Positions 63,301-64,000 of a stretch of DNA of 64,000 bases are shown piece after piece. The position numbers and the translations under genes are program-made. The stretch comes from Myxococcales bacterium. GTDB taxonomy: Bacteria; Myxococcota_A; Polyangia; Haliangiales; Haliangiaceae. The DNA lies in assembly GCA_016720595.1 (NCBI GenBank), contig JADKKI010000024.1:124001-188000 (forward strand), given 5' to 3'. The number at the start of each line of letters is the position of its first letter. Position 1 is the stretch's first letter. Under the pieces are notes generated by a model. It worked only from the letters and a program-made list of their open reading frames with translations, made no database searches and was not told the DNA's origin.

Positions 63301-64000
63301 ATCGATCTCCGGCGCGCCGTGGCGCGTCGCCTCGCCCTCGATCACGGCGATCCCACCGGACTGCCGATCCTGATCGACGAGCTGATCGACGAGGGTGCAC
63401 CGGAGGCGAGCCTGTCGTTCCTGACGATCGCCACGGGGACCGTGGTCGCACACGCGGTCGTCGACGCCGCCCTGATCGGCGGCCACGGGGCCTGCACCGA
63501 GAAGCGCATGTGGGCGGTGCTCGATCGGCTCAAGCGCACCGCGCTGATCGAGGTCGCCGCCCTCGCCCCGCTCTACGTCCGGATCCTCGACGAGGGCTCC
63601 ACCGCCCTCGCCCGCCGGACCGCGGCACAGCTCAGCGTGGGCGAGGCGCTCGCGCACGATCGGCTGGAGGCGCTCGCCGAGGTGTTCGCGTGGGGCGTGC
63701 GCCGCGGCGTGGAGCTGACCGGCCGCCTGATGCGGATCCACATGACCAGCGCCGAGCGCGACCTCGGCCACACCTATCTCGATCAGGCGCGGATCTTCGT
63801 GACCCCGCTCCCCTTGCTCCGCAAGGAGGCGCACGGCCGCGACATCGTGGAGGGCCTGATCCTGCACGAGCTCGGGCATCACACCTATCACCGCGGCGAG
63901 GAGGCGATCGCCCTGTGGAAGCAGGCCCACGCCGAGGGTATCGGGCACCTGCTCAACCTCGTGGCCGACGAGCACCTCGAGCGCAACCTGCGCGCCGTGG
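60361..64000 (+). CDS. Giant HEAT-repeat protein with HELGHH metallopeptidase motif, 3' end outside window
   Basis: Open from ATG 60361 (ribosome site GGAGACGGG) to the window edge, at least 1213 residues, not complete. No signal peptide. The N-terminal 1100 residues are helical, HEAT-like repeats (VGHPDPQVRAAALATLAGV, VTALDDPDARVWRAALDALR). Near the visible end is a zinc-binding site: GLILHELGHHTYHRGEEAIA, with HExxH, followed by NLVADEHLERNLRAV, where an acidic residue could be the third ligand. This is the pattern of the putative metallopeptidases that often precede a VWA domain, so a VWA or MoxR-linked partner may lie beyond the window. Confidence 0.85.
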   Translation, partial: MRDLELWRRIASGEVTAAELAPVAEWSLARRAAHLGRLAPLVGHPDPQVRAAALATLAGVRGVPGVRALVTALDDPDARVWRAALDALRATARDAPGRYVHALFHEREEIRLAALEDVPRAALEAAAYLRADPACAQLAGTLPWPDRPLPLAFDLHRGGTLASAELLTLVLATPPTELRGFLEAERGRDPEVVEAYFAAAEKATTLPIASGDDVLDQLARAFHEVPNPERAIEAVLEVVTQRKKTGLVRRTAAALLSRIARAPSRHVVMACAALEPRVIELPGWPRRELAAPFAAGLIQHGWPVRPTTKQVIALLALPEVREDLAVAVAVAGLFTNRRLGRLIRALGEATIIESLVTSGAGWQEICRLPQEKPPIELRWLAVIERVRPDRHAVLAGIALGTLHGPRLEAFVEQMQRKNRHAAFLALVGRPELSADDARLIAAARAIAPRVDRSQVAEILTALLAPEAGERGIAIALVVARALDDKQLASAAKLVDDAAAARLVLVLDGFDALPRDRELALAQVFAERAHPEVKAWAERVTRITAAMPPVPLPAIRARRELDAKQRAKIQSCDDHDLEAALHPALLAPVTGLVQALGARRAVPSVAACAALLGCADPLVEVARQLDRFAEFSPRFAEELDNAAIALWRTGVDLPPLAHARLWRWEAHTSALLRWVHTASGMLSALRALDALPGVVANETLWKGLSELVMFTRYRDRERFLHEGTPELAAFAAERVDRPVIGRHAARIAVSLVEGGAVALSVVKPLVLDRTADAEAPTRELLARLVRLDGMPEPPRAAAGAPAGDVIATIKACRDLDQLVQWCMDPRTAVVQEAVLVLLMLGEAAQLRLAALISRLGDLPAPVPLLASVALWDSEPALAIARRVAAEAELSPEWQFHLCLGLGDPARAIAAVRAPGTSWFRRADWDALTRAADPMTCALALTEAPHHHAYARAIALLLGALVSEPRIPDALRRFLEVSAERPIDLRRAVARRLALDHGDPTGLPILIDELIDEGAPEASLSFLTIATGTVVAHAVVDAALIGGHGACTEKRMWAVLDRLKRTALIEVAALAPLYVRILDEGSTALARRTAAQLSVGEALAHDRLEALAEVFAWGVRRGVELTGRLMRIHMTSAERDLGHTYLDQARIFVTPLPLLRKEAHGRDIVEGLILHELGHHTYHRGEEAIALWKQAHAEGIGHLLNLVADEHLERNLRAV

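Noticed and set aside
60286..63975. A 1229-codon open frame on the minus strand
   Set aside because: Opposite the HEAT-metallopeptidase gene, which has the ribosome site and recognisable repeats; the antisense product is Glu/Arg/Gly-rich filler.

Overview
The window is very GC-rich, gene-dense DNA (42 genes, mostly in short operons with 1-4 nt overlaps). Its gene content suggests a myxobacterium-like member of the Myxococcota. Evidence for this is the many lipoproteins with LxxC lipoboxes, Cys-rich N-termini fused to beta-helix domains, a Ser/Thr kinase with HRDIKPAN and DWG motifs, partner-switching regulators, tandem multihaem c-type lipoproteins with PPC domains, and HEAT, TPR and beta-propeller mosaics. 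No rRNA, tRNA, CRISPR array, phage or insertion sequence was recognised. The lineage is inferred from gene content only.

Layout. 1-5872 (minus): a partial lipoprotein, a Tyr/Thr/Glu-repeat lipoprotein, a monoacylglycerol-lipase-like lipoprotein with a beta-rich tail, a parallel beta-helix protein and a Cys-rich PAS protein. 5923-13053 (plus): an operon of SpoIIE-type phosphatase (frameshifted), TPR protein, PhnD-like binding protein and AraC regulator, then a secreted esterase-like lipoprotein. 13273-19621: an exopolysaccharide locus with a sugar transferase, RsbW-like kinase, STAS antagonist (frameshifted), GT4 glycosyltransferase, two Wzz-type proteins and a BY-kinase-like ATPase. 19687-24611: an RND efflux pair and a methyltransferase. 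24625-27552 (minus): DUF302, a Met/Gly-rich lipoprotein broken by a 19-bp tandem duplication, thioredoxin and a DUF4091-like lipoprotein. 27611-33163: a glycosyltransferase-SDR fusion, an outer-membrane barrel, an FAD protein and a lipoprotein gene interrupted by an implausible poly-G block.

33171-40415 (minus) is the most unusual part. A 1502-residue protein joins a BNR-like propeller, a SUKH/SMI1-like domain, a Suppressor-of-fused (SUFU) domain and TPRs. It is translationally coupled to a partner with poly-Asp tracts and HEAT repeats. SUKH and SUFU domains are known as immunity modules of polymorphic toxin systems, so this may be a multi-domain immunity or intracellular binding system. 40475-49398 (minus) encodes three PPC-domain haem lipoproteins, two of them tandem 1163-residue paralogues with three CxxCH motifs each. 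49600-57355 holds a membrane protein, an acyl-CoA dehydrogenase behind a FadR-like palindrome, a barrel protein, a hydrolase, a Ser/Thr kinase and a TetR regulator. 57565-59661 is a pair of LGFP-repeat cell-wall lipoproteins (lysozyme-like and C39-like) that share a palindromic operator with the TetR gene. 60361 to the end is a giant HEAT-repeat protein with an HELGHH metallopeptidase motif.

Data caution. Six genes have broken frames and two stretches are near-pure C or G (13078-13265 and 32676-32841). The latter look like sequencing or assembly artefacts, and some of the frameshifts may be too.
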